Shown here: piece after piece, positions 9,397 through 20,310 of the stretch | Position numbering within the stretch: the first letter of the stretch is position 1 | How the letters are laid out: each line of letters starts with the position of its first letter | From: Methyloceanibacter methanicus | GTDB lineage: Bacteria > Pseudomonadota > Alphaproteobacteria > Rhizobiales > Methyloligellaceae | Assembly: GCF_001723285.1 (NCBI RefSeq) | Contig: NZ_LPWG01000012.1 | Location: forward strand, 1-64,000 | Length of the DNA stretch: 64,000 nucleotides | Direction of reading: 5' to 3' | The notes under the pieces: model-generated | Told to the model about the DNA's origin: nothing | The model's database searches: none | Seen by the model: the letters and a program-made list of their open reading frames with translations, nothing else | Program-made: the position numbers and the translations under genes

Positions 9397-10521
9397 ATGC
9401 CTTGGAGCAATCAGAGCGGCGGTGGCGGCAATAACGGGCCCTGGGGCCCGAGGCCCGGCGGTCCCGGCGGCGGCCAACAGCCCGATCTGGAAGACATTCT
9501 ACGCAAGAGCCAGGATCGGCTGCGCCAGGCCATGCCCGGTGGCGGTGGCGGCTGGCTGATTCCGGGCCTGATCGCCCTGGTCGTAGCCGGAGTGGTCGGC
9601 TGGTTCGGCTTCCTCGTCACGGTGAGGGCCGACGAGGTCGGCATCGTCATGCGTTTCGGCGAATATGTGCGCCAGTTGCCCCCGGGTCTGCATTTCCGCC
9701 TGCCTTACCCGATCGAAGAGGTCGAGCTTCCCAAGGTCACCCGTCTCAACCGGATCGAGATCGGCATGCGCTCATCGGAAGGCAGCGGCCTTTCGGTGCG
9801 GGACGTGCCGGAAGAGAGCCTGATGCTCACGGGCGACGAGAACATCGTCGATATCGACTTCGTGGTGGTGTGGAAGATCAGCGACGCGCCCGACTACCTG
9901 TTCAAGATCCAAAACCCTCAGGGCTCGGTGAAGGACGTCTCCGAGAGTTCCATGCGCGAGATCATCGGCCAGAGCGACATCGAGCCGATCCTGACCTCCT
10001 CGCGCGCCGAGACCGAGGGCAAGGTGCAGCAGCTCATTCAACGCATTCTCGACGGCTATCAGGCCGGCATCCAGGTCGTGGAGGTTCAGCTCCAGAAGGT
10101 CGATCCGCCGGCACAGGTGATTGACGCCTTCCGCGACGTCCAGGCGGCCCGGGCCGACGAGGAGCGTCTCCAGAACGAGGCGCAAGCCTATGCCAACCGG
10201 ATCGTTCCGGAGGCGCGCGGCGAGGCGGAGCGCATTCTCCAAAGCGCGCAAGGCTACCGCGACCGCGTGATCGCCGAAGCCAAGGGTGAGGCCGAGCGCT
10301 TCGAAAAGGTTCTTGAAGAATACGCGAAGGCGCCTGAGGTGACGCGGCAACGGATTTTCATCGACACGATGCAGGAAGTGCTGTCGAACACCGACAAGAT
10401 CATTATCGATAAGGATGGCGGCGGCGTGGTGCCCTATCTGCCCTTATCGGAGTTGCAGAGGAAGGCGCCGGCCGCGACGGCCCCGACGGCTCCCTCGGTT
10501 CAGAGCGGAGGGCAGCAGTAA
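9397..10521 (+). CDS. hflK: FtsH-associated SPFH membrane protein HflK
   Basis: 374 residues: a Gly/Pro-rich N-terminus, one transmembrane segment (about residues 48-70, WLIPGLIALVVAGVVGWFGF), then an SPFH/prohibitin domain (ADEVGIVMRFGEYVRQLPPGLHFRLPYPIEEV) and a long charged coiled coil (ARADEERLQNEAQAYANRIVPEARGEAERI). With HflC it forms a periplasmic-facing cage that modulates the FtsH protease. The stop overlaps the hflC start by one base, a standard hflKC operon. Confidence 0.94.
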   Translation: MPWSNQSGGGGNNGPWGPRPGGPGGGQQPDLEDILRKSQDRLRQAMPGGGGGWLIPGLIALVVAGVVGWFGFLVTVRADEVGIVMRFGEYVRQLPPGLHFRLPYPIEEVELPKVTRLNRIEIGMRSSEGSGLSVRDVPEESLMLTGDENIVDIDFVVVWKISDAPDYLFKIQNPQGSVKDVSESSMREIIGQSDIEPILTSSRAETEGKVQQLIQRILDGYQAGIQVVEVQLQKVDPPAQVIDAFRDVQAARADEERLQNEAQAYANRIVPEARGEAERILQSAQGYRDRVIAEAKGEAERFEKVLEEYAKAPEVTRQRIFIDTMQEVLSNTDKIIIDKDGGGVVPYLPLSELQRKAPAATAPTAPSVQSGGQQ

Positions 10522-11510
10522 TGAAACGCGTCGCCCTCACTCTCATTCTCCTGCTGGTCGGCATTCTCGCGATCGGCGCCTACTTGACGCTGTTCACGGT
10601 CTACCAGACGCAGCAGGCGCTGGTTCTGGAGTTCGGTAAGGCCAAGCGGGTCATCGAAAACCCTGGGTTGAACTACAAGATCCCGTTCATTCAGAACGTG
10701 GTGTTCTTCGACAAGCGGCTTCTTGATCTGGACTCCGCGCCACAAGAAGTCATCGCTTCCGATCAGAAGCGTCTTGTCGTCGATGCCTTTGCCCGCTGGC
10801 GGATCACCAACCCGCTGCTGTTCTACCAACGGGTGAACAACGAGTTCAACGCACGCACGCGGCTCAGCGACTTCCTCGAAGCCGCGCTCCGCCGGGTCCT
10901 GGGTTCGGCGAGCTTCGAAGCCGTCGTCCGGGACGACCGGAACGAGCTGATGCGGAAGATTACCGATGAGATGAACGCCAAGTCCAAGGCCCTCGGCATT
11001 ACGGTCGTCGACGTCCGCATCAAGAGAGCCGATCTGCCGGAGGCGAACAGCCTCGCCGTCTATCGCCGGATGCAGACGGAACGCGAGCGCGAGGCATCGG
11101 AGATCCGCGCCGAAGGCGAGGAAGCCTCCCGCCGCATTCGCGCCAATGCCGAGCGGCAGGTCACGGTCCTGAAGGCCGAGGCAACCGGCGAGTCGGAGCG
11201 TATTCGCGGTGCGGGCGATGCGGAGAAGAACCGTGTCTTCGCCGAAGCTTTCGGCAAGGATCCCGACTTCTTTGCCTTCTACCGCTCCATGCAGGCCTAT
11301 GAAGGCGCCTTGCAGTCCGGCGATACGCGGATGCTGCTCAGTCCCGATTCCCAGTTCTTCCAGTATTTCAACAACGCGGGCGGGCGTGCGAGCGGCGCTT
11401 CCACCAGCCTGCCGAAAGGGGACAAGAGCGCGATCCGCGAGCCCTTGAGCACAGGAACGGAGCCGGCCCGCGCGGCCGAGTCGTCTGAACCTGCCACCGA
11501 TACGCCTTAG
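10521..11510 (+). CDS. hflC: FtsH-associated SPFH membrane protein HflC
   Basis: 329 residues. One N-terminal transmembrane segment (LTLILLLVGILAIGAYLTLF) is followed by an SPFH domain (QQALVLEFGKAKRVIENPGLNYKIPFIQNVVFFDKRLLDLD) and a charged helical region with EREREASEIRAEGEEASRRI. The C-terminal ~50 residues are Ser/Thr/Ala/Pro-rich and poorly conserved. It partners HflK, encoded immediately upstream, in regulating FtsH in the inner membrane. Confidence 0.94.
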   Translation: MKRVALTLILLLVGILAIGAYLTLFTVYQTQQALVLEFGKAKRVIENPGLNYKIPFIQNVVFFDKRLLDLDSAPQEVIASDQKRLVVDAFARWRITNPLLFYQRVNNEFNARTRLSDFLEAALRRVLGSASFEAVVRDDRNELMRKITDEMNAKSKALGITVVDVRIKRADLPEANSLAVYRRMQTEREREASEIRAEGEEASRRIRANAERQVTVLKAEATGESERIRGAGDAEKNRVFAEAFGKDPDFFAFYRSMQAYEGALQSGDTRMLLSPDSQFFQYFNNAGGRASGASTSLPKGDKSAIREPLSTGTEPARAAESSEPATDTP

Positions 11511-11524
11511 CGGGTCTGGCGGAC

Positions 11525-11710
11525 ATGGACGACCTCGGTGTCGCCATCGGCCTCGTCTTGGTCATCGAGGGTCTCGTTTGGGCCCTCGCGCCCCGGTTTG
11601 GACGCCGGCTCCTCGAAGCGGCGTCCGAGACCCCGGAATCGACCTTGCGGCTGGCGGGGATCCTAGCGGTCACGGCCGGGGTGCTCCTTGTTTGGCTGAT
11701 ACGGGGGTGA
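11525..11710 (+). CDS. DUF2065 small membrane protein
   Basis: 61 residues with two hydrophobic segments (VAIGLVLVIEGLVWALAP and LRLAGILAVTAGVLLVWLI), matching the DUF2065 (YjeT-like) family. The gene lies 14 bp after hflC on the same strand, its usual place in alpha- and gammaproteobacterial hfl operons. Function unknown. Confidence 0.85.
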   Translation: MDDLGVAIGLVLVIEGLVWALAPRFGRRLLEAASETPESTLRLAGILAVTAGVLLVWLIRG

Positions 11711-11825
11711 CGATGGTTCGGGCACGGATCAAGCGCGCCGGTTTCTTGTCTGCCAAGTCGCGAAAGCTTGCTTCCTCTGGGCCCGCCGTTTTCGCTAGAG
11801 TGGCGTCCGCGCCCAATGGTTCGGC

Positions 11826-13322
11826 GTGATGATGGGAGTGCCCGAAAAGATGTCTGGACGAACAGGCCGGAGCTGGGCTCGGCACCTTCGGGGCATCGTA
11901 ACCGCGATTGCCGTTGGGACGGGGCTCTGCATCGCGGCGCCTCATGGGCCCGGAACGGCCTTTGCCCGGGGGCCGGTCTCCGTGGCCGACATTGCCGAAG
12001 GCCTTCAGGAGGCCGTCGTCAATATCTCGACCACCCAGACGATCGACGAACGGGAAGAAGGGGCCCCTCCGGTTCGCAAAGGACCGAAGAGTTCTCCCTT
12101 CGAAGAGTTCTTCGACGACTTTTTCGACGACAAGGGCCCCGACGGGAAACCGCGGAAGGTCAGCTCGCTCGGGTCCGGGTTCGTGATCGACCCGTCGGGA
12201 CTGATCGTGACGAACAACCACGTGATCGAGGGCGCCGATGAGATCATCGTCAACTTCACGGACGGGTCCAAGCTGAAGGTGATCAAGATCCTCGGACACG
12301 ATCCCAAAACGGACCTCGCACTCCTAAAGGTCGAGCCGCGCAAGCCCCTCAAAGCCGTGTCGTTCGGCGACTCCTCCGTGCTGCGCGTCGGCGACTGGGT
12401 GATGGCGATCGGCAACCCGTTCGGGCTCGGCGGCAGTCTAACCATCGGCGTCGTCTCGGCCACGAAGCGCGACATCAACGCGGGGCCCTATGACGATTTC
12501 ATTCAAACCGACGCCGCGATCAACCGGGGCAACTCCGGCGGTCCGTTGTTCAATATGGATGGCCAGGTCATCGGCGTGAATACGGCGATCATCTCGCCGA
12601 CCGGCGGATCGATCGGGATCGGCTTTGCCGTGCCGTCCAACACGGCCGTCACGGTCCTGAACCAGTTGAAGGAATTCGGCGAGACCCGCAGGGGATGGTT
12701 GGGCGTCCATGTCCAGAACGTCACCGACGAGATGGCGGCCACGCTGGGGCTGGATTCGCCGAAGGGCGCGCTTGTTGCTTCGGTGACGCCAAGCGGCCCC
12801 GCGGCAACCGTGGGGATCAAACCGCGGGACGTCATCCTCGACTTCGGCGGGCAGACAATACGCACGATGCGCGATCTGCCGCGTGCGGTCGCCGCTGGCA
12901 CGGTCGGCATGGAAGTGCCGGTCAAGCTCCTGCGTGACGGCGAGACCGTCGACCTCGTCGTGACACTTGGCCGGCTGCCCGAAGAAGACGAGGAGGAGCC
13001 GGAGCTCGATGAAGGACTCGGCGGCGGCGACCTCCTTGGCCTGACCATCGAGCCGCTGACTTCCGAGCTGCGCGACAAGTACCGCATCAGCGGAAAGGTC
13101 GAAGGGGTCGTGGTCACGGGTGTCGAACCGGGAAGCGCTGCCGCGAAGAAGCAGATCAAGGCCGGCGACGTGATCGTGGAGGTCACCCAGGAAGCCGTGC
13201 GCCAGCCGGAAGAGGTTGTCACCCGGCTGCGTGCGGTCCGGAAATCGGGCCGCCGCCGCGTCCTGTTCCTGCTCGCCGATGCCGAGGGCGAACTCCGCTT
13301 CGTCGCCGTTCCGATCATCTGA
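11826..13322 (+). CDS. degP: Do-family periplasmic serine protease/chaperone
   Basis: 498 residues from ATG 11826; an ATG at 11850 is also possible. A signal-anchor or signal peptide (ARHLRGIVTAIAVGTGLCIAAPHGPGTAFA) is followed by a trypsin-like domain with catalytic His132 (NNHVIEGAD), Asp163 (KTDLALLKV) and Ser237 (GNSGGPLF). Two PDZ domains follow (GWLGVHVQNVTDEMAATLGL and the C-terminal GVVVTGVEPGSAAAKKQIKAGD). It degrades or refolds damaged periplasmic proteins. The location after hflKC/DUF2065 is the usual alphaproteobacterial order. An acidic linker (PEEDEEEPELDEG) separates the PDZ domains. Confidence 0.94.
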   Translation: MMMGVPEKMSGRTGRSWARHLRGIVTAIAVGTGLCIAAPHGPGTAFARGPVSVADIAEGLQEAVVNISTTQTIDEREEGAPPVRKGPKSSPFEEFFDDFFDDKGPDGKPRKVSSLGSGFVIDPSGLIVTNNHVIEGADEIIVNFTDGSKLKVIKILGHDPKTDLALLKVEPRKPLKAVSFGDSSVLRVGDWVMAIGNPFGLGGSLTIGVVSATKRDINAGPYDDFIQTDAAINRGNSGGPLFNMDGQVIGVNTAIISPTGGSIGIGFAVPSNTAVTVLNQLKEFGETRRGWLGVHVQNVTDEMAATLGLDSPKGALVASVTPSGPAATVGIKPRDVILDFGGQTIRTMRDLPRAVAAGTVGMEVPVKLLRDGETVDLVVTLGRLPEEDEEEPELDEGLGGGDLLGLTIEPLTSELRDKYRISGKVEGVVVTGVEPGSAAAKKQIKAGDVIVEVTQEAVRQPEEVVTRLRAVRKSGRRRVLFLLADAEGELRFVAVPII

Positions 13323-13365
13323 CGCGGCTCGGCACCGGCATTGCGAGGTCCAACGGTGGTCCGTC

Positions 13366-14274
13366 GTGTTTGAAGCCGTTCTCATTGCCGGTCCCACCGC
13401 CAGCGGCAAGTCGGCCGCGGCACTTGCGCTCGCAGAGCGCCTGGGCGGGACGATCGTCAATGCCGATTCCATGCAGGTCTATCGGGAGCTTCAGGTACTG
13501 ACCGCGCGCCCCAGTGCCGCGGAAATGGAGATCGTTCCCCACCGGCTCTATGGCACGGTGTCGGGGCGGGAGGCCTATTCGGTGGGGCGCTGGGTCGAAG
13601 ACGCCGCCGCTGCGATCGAAGAAACGCGCAAGCGCGGGCAGGTGCCGATTTTCGTCGGCGGGACCGGTCTCTACTTCATGGCTCTGCTTCAGGGGCTGTC
13701 GCCCGTTCCCGACATTCCCGAAGACATCCGCCGGCACTGGCGGGAGCGTGCGGCGACGACCTCCGGGTCGGATCTCCACGCGGCGTTGTCAGCGCGGGAT
13801 CCGGTCATGGCCGCGCGTCTTGGGCCGACGGACACGCAGCGCCTTGTGCGGGCCCTGGAGGTCATCGACGCCACTGACGTCTCGCTCGCCGATTGGCAGG
13901 AGACGACCGGAACACCGCTCCTGAAGGACGAGGCCGTTCTGAAGATCCTGGTCGCGCCGGAACGCGAGGCGGTCTACGCGGCCATCGATGCGCGGTTCGA
14001 CGCCATGCTGCGGGAGGGTGCCTTGGCGGAAGCGGAGTCGCTGGCGGCGCTGGACCTCGATCCAGGGCTCCCGGTCATGCGAGCCCTCGGCGTGCCCGAA
14101 CTCCTGTCCCATCTCTCGGGGGCCATAAGCCTGGAAGACGCGGCCACGAAGGCCAAGACCGCGTCCCGCCGCTACGCCAAGCGCCAGATGACCTGGGCAC
14201 GGCGCTTCATGGCCGACTGGACGCAGGTCCCCAGCGGAGAAGCGGCTGCCGCGGCGATCGGGGAGCGATCGTAG
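13366..14274 (+). CDS. miaA: tRNA dimethylallyltransferase
   Basis: 302 residues from GTG 13366 (MFEAVLIAGPTASGKS); the longer frame upstream overlaps degP and lacks similarity. MiaA prenylates A37 of tRNAs that read UNN codons. Seen: P-loop GPTASGKS, the NADSMQVYRELQVLTARPS block, PIFVGGTGLYFMALLQGLSP and the C-terminal KAKTASRRYAKRQMTWARRFMADW signature. It converges on kup with 49 bp between the stops. Confidence 0.95.
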   Translation: MFEAVLIAGPTASGKSAAALALAERLGGTIVNADSMQVYRELQVLTARPSAAEMEIVPHRLYGTVSGREAYSVGRWVEDAAAAIEETRKRGQVPIFVGGTGLYFMALLQGLSPVPDIPEDIRRHWRERAATTSGSDLHAALSARDPVMAARLGPTDTQRLVRALEVIDATDVSLADWQETTGTPLLKDEAVLKILVAPEREAVYAAIDARFDAMLREGALAEAESLAALDLDPGLPVMRALGVPELLSHLSGAISLEDAATKAKTASRRYAKRQMTWARRFMADWTQVPSGEAAAAAIGERS

Positions 14275-14323
14275 GGCCTCGTTCGCCAGACCAGGCTTCG
14301 ACCCGCAAAGGAGCGCCGCCGGA

Positions 14324-16273
14324 TCAGACCGTGACCTGGGTCCCGATGGCCACGACCCGGTCCGTCGGCAATTGGAAGTAGTTCGAGGCGTCATCCGCGT
14401 TGTGCGCGAGATAGACGAAGAGCCGGTCCTGCCATTGGGGCATTCCGGACCGCGCATCCGGCCGCACGGTCCGCTGCGACAGGAAGAACGACGTCGACAT
14501 GATGTCGAATTGCCAGCCTTTCTTGCGGGCGATGGCGAGCGCCTTGGGCACGTTGGGCCGTTCCACGAAACCGAAATGCAGGGTCATCCGCATGAACTTG
14601 TCGCTGACCGGTGCCAACTGGACCCGGTCGGCGGGCGCGACACGCGGAATGTCCTCGTTCTTGATCGTGAGGATGACGTTGTGCTCGTGCAGAACCTTGT
14701 TGTGCTTGAGATTATGCAAGAGCGCGGTCGGCGCGAATTCGGGATCGGCGCTCAAGAAGACGGCGGTGCCGGGAACGAGATGAGGCGGCTTGCTCTCGAG
14801 GCTCTTGATCAAGGGTTCGAAGGGAACCTCGATGCGGCGTGTCTTCTGCGCCAGGAGCTTGGTTCCGCGCATCCAGGTGAGCATCACGAGGATCAGCATC
14901 ATGCCGACGAGCACCGGCAGCCAGGCCCCTTCGACCAGCTTGAGCATGGCGGCCATCACGAACGCGACGTCGACGAACAGCAGCGGCGCCATGACGGCAA
15001 TGGTCCAGCCCAGCGACCAGTGCCAGAGCCGCCAAATGACGATGAAGCCCAGAAGGCCGGCCACCAGCACCGTCGCCGCCACGGCCAGCACATAGGCCGA
15101 GGCCAACTCGCTCGACGAGCGGAACATGAAGACGAGAAGCAGGACGCCGGTCAGGAGCAGCCAGTTGACGCGGGGCATGTAGATCTGGCCCGCCTGGGAT
15201 TCCGAGGTGTGGCGGACTTCCATGCGCGGCAGGAAGCCGAGTTGCATGGCCTGGCGGGTGATGGAGTAGGCACCTGTGATCACAGCCTGACTGGCGATCG
15301 CCGTCGCCATGGTCGCGAGCGCCACCATGGGGTAGAGCGCCCAGTCTGGAAACAGCAGATAGAATGGATTCGAAATCTTCTCCGGCTGGGCCAGGACCAA
15401 TGCCCCTTGACCGAAATAGTTCAGAAGTAGCGCGGGCAGAACGAGATAAAGCCACGCCGTCTGGATCGGACGCCGGCCGAAGTGGCCGAGATCGTTGTAG
15501 AGCGCCTCGGACCCGGTCACGACCAGGAACACCGCGCCGAGCGTGACGAGGCCGACCATGCCGTGCGTGAGCAGGAAGTTGAGCCCGTAATAGGGATTGA
15601 GGGCCATGAGGACGCGAGGGTTTCCGGCGATCTCCGCCGCGCCCGCAAACGCAAGCACCAGAAACCAGACCGTGGTGATCGGTGCGAACAGCGTCGAGAC
15701 GCGGGCGGTTCCGTGCGACTGGACCGAGAACAGCGCTATCAGGATGACGACCGTAATCGGCAGGACATAGGGCTCGAACGCATCCGTGGCGACGTTGAGG
15801 CCCTCGACCGCCGAGAGCACAGACAGGGCCGGGGTGATGAGCGTGGACCCGTAGAACATCGCCGCGCCGACAATACCGAGGCCGAGTACGAGCGGCGTGC
15901 GTCTGCCGAGCGCGGTGAAGGCCAGCGCGGTCAACGCCAGCGTGCCGCCTTCGCCGTTATTGTCCGCCCGGAGCAGCAGCACCACGTATTTGAGCGTGAC
16001 GACCACGATCAGCGCCCAAAAGATCAACGACAGGACGCCGAGCACGGCCGCCTGGGTGACGACGCCGTGCGATCCGCCGGTGGCGAGAACGGCTTCGCGC
16101 AGCGCGTAGAGCGGGCTCGTTCCGATATCGCCATAGACGACGCCGATCGAGCCGAAAGTGAGGGCCCAGAACGCGCGGCTGGTCATGGGCAGATCCGCCG
16201 TCCCATGGCCGTGTCCGGTTTCATTGCCGTTAGCGTCGGCACCGGCCGGTTCTGAAGTTGCAGAGTGCTGCAT
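14324..16273 (-). CDS. kup: KUP-family potassium transporter
   Basis: 649 residues. The signature [23 protein letters not shown] starts the first membrane segment after a ~30-residue polar N-terminus. About twelve hydrophobic segments follow, then a ~150-residue cytoplasmic C-terminal domain. The family mediates proton-coupled K+ uptake across the inner membrane. No kdp or trk genes are nearby. The gene is divergent from ilvB, with a ~410-bp intergenic region. Confidence 0.95.
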   Translation of the reverse strand: MQHSATSEPAGADANGNETGHGHGTADLPMTSRAFWALTFGSIGVVYGDIGTSPLYALREAVLATGGSHGVVTQAAVLGVLSLIFWALIVVVTLKYVVLLLRADNNGEGGTLALTALAFTALGRRTPLVLGLGIVGAAMFYGSTLITPALSVLSAVEGLNVATDAFEPYVLPITVVILIALFSVQSHGTARVSTLFAPITTVWFLVLAFAGAAEIAGNPRVLMALNPYYGLNFLLTHGMVGLVTLGAVFLVVTGSEALYNDLGHFGRRPIQTAWLYLVLPALLLNYFGQGALVLAQPEKISNPFYLLFPDWALYPMVALATMATAIASQAVITGAYSITRQAMQLGFLPRMEVRHTSESQAGQIYMPRVNWLLLTGVLLLVFMFRSSSELASAYVLAVAATVLVAGLLGFIVIWRLWHWSLGWTIAVMAPLLFVDVAFVMAAMLKLVEGAWLPVLVGMMLILVMLTWMRGTKLLAQKTRRIEVPFEPLIKSLESKPPHLVPGTAVFLSADPEFAPTALLHNLKHNKVLHEHNVILTIKNEDIPRVAPADRVQLAPVSDKFMRMTLHFGFVERPNVPKALAIARKKGWQFDIMSTSFFLSQRTVRPDARSGMPQWQDRLFVYLAHNADDASNYFQLPTDRVVAIGTQVTV

Positions 16274-16630
16274 TCAGGCTGTGACTAAATGGACTAGATG
16301 GAAATGTGTTTTCAGATACGACCCGCCAGAGCACCGAGGCGCCGGCGCGGCTTGGTCCCTCATTTCGAGGCTGCCCCAACAAGCGTATGAGGCTTAGGCG
16401 CATCGCGCGTCATTGTCTAGAACGCTTGTGGGTAAAAGATTGGGCTCCCCGTCATCATCTTTCCAAGGCATGAAATTTTCTGCATAGATTCGCCCTAATC
16501 TGGATAACTTATGCAAAGATAGCAGCAAAAAATGTTGTCATTCATTCGCATTTCCCGTTGACCCTGTGACATAGAGGCCCTAGGGTGCGCGGCCTAATCC
16601 GGCGTTTTTGCCATTACCAATCGAGTTCTA
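16274..16630. other. Intergenic region between kup and ilvB
   Basis: No gene of convincing size. It is AT-rich between about 16480 and 16560 and should hold the divergent kup and ilvB promoters. A 9-codon frame MLSFIRISR (16532-16561) has only one Leu and two Ile and no good ribosome-binding site, so I do not call it a leader peptide. Confidence 0.5.
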
Positions 16631-16668
16631 CCGGGCAGCGGCTGGTCCAGCCGCTGGGGCCCGGTTTT
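16631..16668 (+). terminator. Terminator-like hairpin just upstream of ilvB (attenuator candidate)
   Basis: CAGCGGCTG (16636-16644) and CAGCCGCTG (16648-16656) form a perfect 9-bp stem around a GTC loop. An outer CCGGGC/GCCCGG stem encloses it, and TTTT follows at 16665-16668. It ends only about 17 bases before the ilvB ATG, so it most likely controls entry into the ilv operon rather than ending an upstream gene, since none on this strand precedes it closely. Confidence 0.65.
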
Positions 16669-16684
16669 GTCAGTGGAAAGAGAC

Positions 16685-18469
16685 ATGTCAGCCACCGAGA
16701 ACGGCTCAGTCAAAATGACCGGCGCGCAGATCGTGCTTCAGGCGCTCGCCGATCAAGGCGTGGATCACATCTTCGGCTATCCGGGCGGGGCCGTGCTGCC
16801 GATCTACGACGAGCTATTCCAGCAGGACCGGCTCCAGCACGTGCTGGTCCGCCACGAGCAGGGCGCGGTCCACGCGGCCGAAGGCTATGCGCGCTCGACC
16901 GGCAAGGTCGGCGTCGTGCTCGTGACGTCGGGCCCAGGTGCGACCAACGCAGTCACGGGGCTCACGGACGCGCTGATGGATTCGATCCCGGTGGTTTGCA
17001 TCACGGGTCAGGTGCCGACGCATCTCATCGGGAACGATGCCTTTCAGGAATGCGACACGGTCGGCATCACGCGCCCCTGCACGAAGCACAACTATCTTGT
17101 GAAGGACGTCGACCAGCTCGCCGAGGTCTTGCACGAGGCATTTTACGTCGCGCGCTCGGGGCGCCCGGGTCCTGTCGTGGTGGATATCCCCAAGGACATC
17201 CAGTTCATGACCGGGACTTACAAGGGCGTCTCGAACTCGCAGCATAAGAGCTACGTTCCCCCGCGGCAGGGCGACCCAGCCGCCATCGAAGCGGCCGTAA
17301 GCGCGATGGCCAATGCCAAGCGGCCGATCTTCTATACCGGCGGCGGCGTCATCAATGCGGGGCCGGCGGCCAGTGAGAGTCTGCGCGAGCTCGTGCGCAT
17401 GACCGGCTATCCGATCACCTCGACCCTGATGGGACTCGGCAGTTATCCGGCCTCGGACAAGCAATGGCTCGGCATGCTCGGCATGCACGGTACGTTTGAG
17501 GCCAACAACGCCATGCACGACTGCGATGTCATGGTCTGCATCGGCGCGCGCTTCGACGACCGTATCACTGGCCGGCTCGATGCGTTTTCGCCCGGCTCCA
17601 CCAAGATCCACGTGGACGTCGATCCGTCCTCGATCAACAAGAACGTTCATGTCGACATCCCGATCGTCGGCGATTGCGCGTACGTGATCGATCAGATGAT
17701 CGCGGCGTGGAAAGCGCAGAACCCGTCGGTCGACAAAGAGGCGCATGCGCGCTGGTGGGAGCAGATCGAGACCTGGCGCAAGCGCAAATGCCTGCACTAC
17801 CGGAAGAAGAGCGACGTGATCATGCCGCAATACGCCATCGAGCGGCTCTTCGCGCTGACCCGCGATCGCGACACCTACATCACCACGGAAGTGGGCCAGC
17901 ATCAGATGTGGGCGGCGCAGTACTTCCATTTCGACGAGCCGAACCGGTGGATGACGTCCGGCGGGCTCGGCACGATGGGCTACGGCATTCCGGCCGCGGT
18001 CGGCGTGCAGATGGCGCATCGGGATTCGCTCGTCGTCGACATTGCAGGCGAAGCTCGGGTGCTGATGACCATGCAGGAGATTTCGACGGCGGTTCAATAC
18101 GACCTGCCCATCAAGATCTTCATCCTGAACAACGAGTACATGGGCATGGTCCGCCAATGGCAGGAACTGCTCCATGGCGGCCGCTATTCGCACTCCTACA
18201 GCGAGGCGCTGCCGGACTTCGTGAAGCTGGCGGAGGCCTATCACGCCGTCGGCATTCGCGCGGAGAAACCCGGCGAGCTCGACGACGCGATCCTGGAGAT
18301 GATCAAGACGCCGAAGCCGGTCATCTTCGACTGCAGGGTCGACAAGCACGCCAATTGCTTCCCGATGATTCCGAGCGGCGAGGCGCACAACAACATGCTG
18401 ATGGGCGACGACCTGACGGAAGAGGACATCGAGAACGCCATCTCCGAAGAAGGCAAGGTAATGGTCTGA
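16685..18469 (+). CDS. ilvB: Acetolactate synthase, large (catalytic) subunit
   Basis: 594 residues from ATG 16685, preceded by GGAAAGAG. It makes acetolactate and acetohydroxybutyrate for valine, leucine and isoleucine synthesis, using TPP, Mg and FAD. Seen: GAQIVLQALADQGVDHIFGYPGGAVLPIYD, the catalytic Glu in HEQGAVHAAEGYAR, and GARFDDRITG. In the TPP/Mg motif the usual GDASxxM reads GEARVLM (Glu456 instead of Asp, Arg in place of Ser), which may be two compensating indels. It is followed by ilvN with a 1-base stop/start overlap (TGATG). Confidence 0.94.
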   Translation: MSATENGSVKMTGAQIVLQALADQGVDHIFGYPGGAVLPIYDELFQQDRLQHVLVRHEQGAVHAAEGYARSTGKVGVVLVTSGPGATNAVTGLTDALMDSIPVVCITGQVPTHLIGNDAFQECDTVGITRPCTKHNYLVKDVDQLAEVLHEAFYVARSGRPGPVVVDIPKDIQFMTGTYKGVSNSQHKSYVPPRQGDPAAIEAAVSAMANAKRPIFYTGGGVINAGPAASESLRELVRMTGYPITSTLMGLGSYPASDKQWLGMLGMHGTFEANNAMHDCDVMVCIGARFDDRITGRLDAFSPGSTKIHVDVDPSSINKNVHVDIPIVGDCAYVIDQMIAAWKAQNPSVDKEAHARWWEQIETWRKRKCLHYRKKSDVIMPQYAIERLFALTRDRDTYITTEVGQHQMWAAQYFHFDEPNRWMTSGGLGTMGYGIPAAVGVQMAHRDSLVVDIAGEARVLMTMQEISTAVQYDLPIKIFILNNEYMGMVRQWQELLHGGRYSHSYSEALPDFVKLAEAYHAVGIRAEKPGELDDAILEMIKTPKPVIFDCRVDKHANCFPMIPSGEAHNNMLMGDDLTEEDIENAISEEGKVMV

Positions 18470-19011
18470 TGGGGCAGCCCGGTTCCGCCTATTCGCTCGA
18501 GAAGCCTGAACAGAGCCTCGAGACACACACGATCAGCGTGCTCGTGGACAACGAGCCCGGCGTGCTCGCGCGCGTCATCGGCCTGTTCTCGGGCCGGGGC
18601 TACAATATCGAGTCGCTGACCGTGTCCGAGACCGAGCACGAGGCGCATCTGTCGCGCATCACCATCGTCACGACGGGCACGCCCATGGTCATCGAGCAGA
18701 TCAAGAATCAGCTCGACCGGCTGGTGCCGATCCACTCGGTCACGGACCTCACCGTTTGCGGCGAGACCATCGAGCGGGAGCTGGCGCTGGTGAAGGTGGC
18801 GGGCGTCGGCGAGAAGCGGGTGGAGGCGTTGCGGCTGGCCGAAGCGTTCCGCGCCACGGCCATCGATGCCTCGCTCGAGCATTTCGTGTTCCAGATCACC
18901 GGGCGCCAATCGAAGATCGAGCAGTTCGTCGCGCTGATGCAGCCCCTCGGCCTGGTCGAAGTCTGCCGCACCGGCGTCGCGGCCATCGCCCGCGGGGCGG
19001 AGCGGATGTAA
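18469..19011 (+). CDS. ilvN: Acetolactate synthase, small (regulatory) subunit
   Basis: 180 residues. An N-terminal ACT domain (THTISVLVDNEPGVLARVIGLFSGRGYNIESLTV) binds branched-chain amino acids for feedback control. The C-terminal ALS_ss_C domain (EKRVEALRLAEAFRATAIDASLEHFVFQITG) follows. It activates the IlvB subunit encoded immediately upstream, whose stop it overlaps. Confidence 0.96.
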   Translation: MGQPGSAYSLEKPEQSLETHTISVLVDNEPGVLARVIGLFSGRGYNIESLTVSETEHEAHLSRITIVTTGTPMVIEQIKNQLDRLVPIHSVTDLTVCGETIERELALVKVAGVGEKRVEALRLAEAFRATAIDASLEHFVFQITGRQSKIEQFVALMQPLGLVEVCRTGVAAIARGAERM

Positions 19012-19064
19012 TCCGTCGCTTGCGTTTTCGCCGGTCCGGCGGCACAACCCGGACCCAATGGTGA

Positions 19065-20132
<1,068 letters not shown>

Positions 20133-20162
20133 TCGCGTCGCGACCCTCTTTGGAAGATACCG

Positions 20163-20192
20163 AAATGGCCGGGTTCGTCCCGGCCATTTTCT
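20163..20192 (+). terminator. Intrinsic terminator after ilvC
   Basis: AAATGGCCGGG (20163-20173) and CCCGGCCATTT (20179-20189) form a perfect 11-bp stem with a TTCGT loop, followed by TCTTTT. Positioned 30 bp after the ilvC stop. Confidence 0.9.
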
Positions 20193-20310
20193 TTTGTGCC
20201 GGCGGCGCGAACCGGAGCCCCTTGGTCTAAGCTGACGCCATCGTCACACGGGCGCAGAAGTTCCAGGACACGATGCCCAAGTTTTGAGGGCCGCAAGGGC
20301 AGGGGACCCC

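Noticed and set aside
14372-15430. Long plus-strand frame opposite kup, rich in His/Arg/Glu
   Set aside because: Shadow of kup; low-complexity composition and no ribosome-binding site.
16532-16561. Nine-codon frame MLSFIRISR as an ilv leader peptide
   Set aside because: Only one Leu and two Ile codons, no clear SD, and 70 bp from the hairpin; too weak to call.
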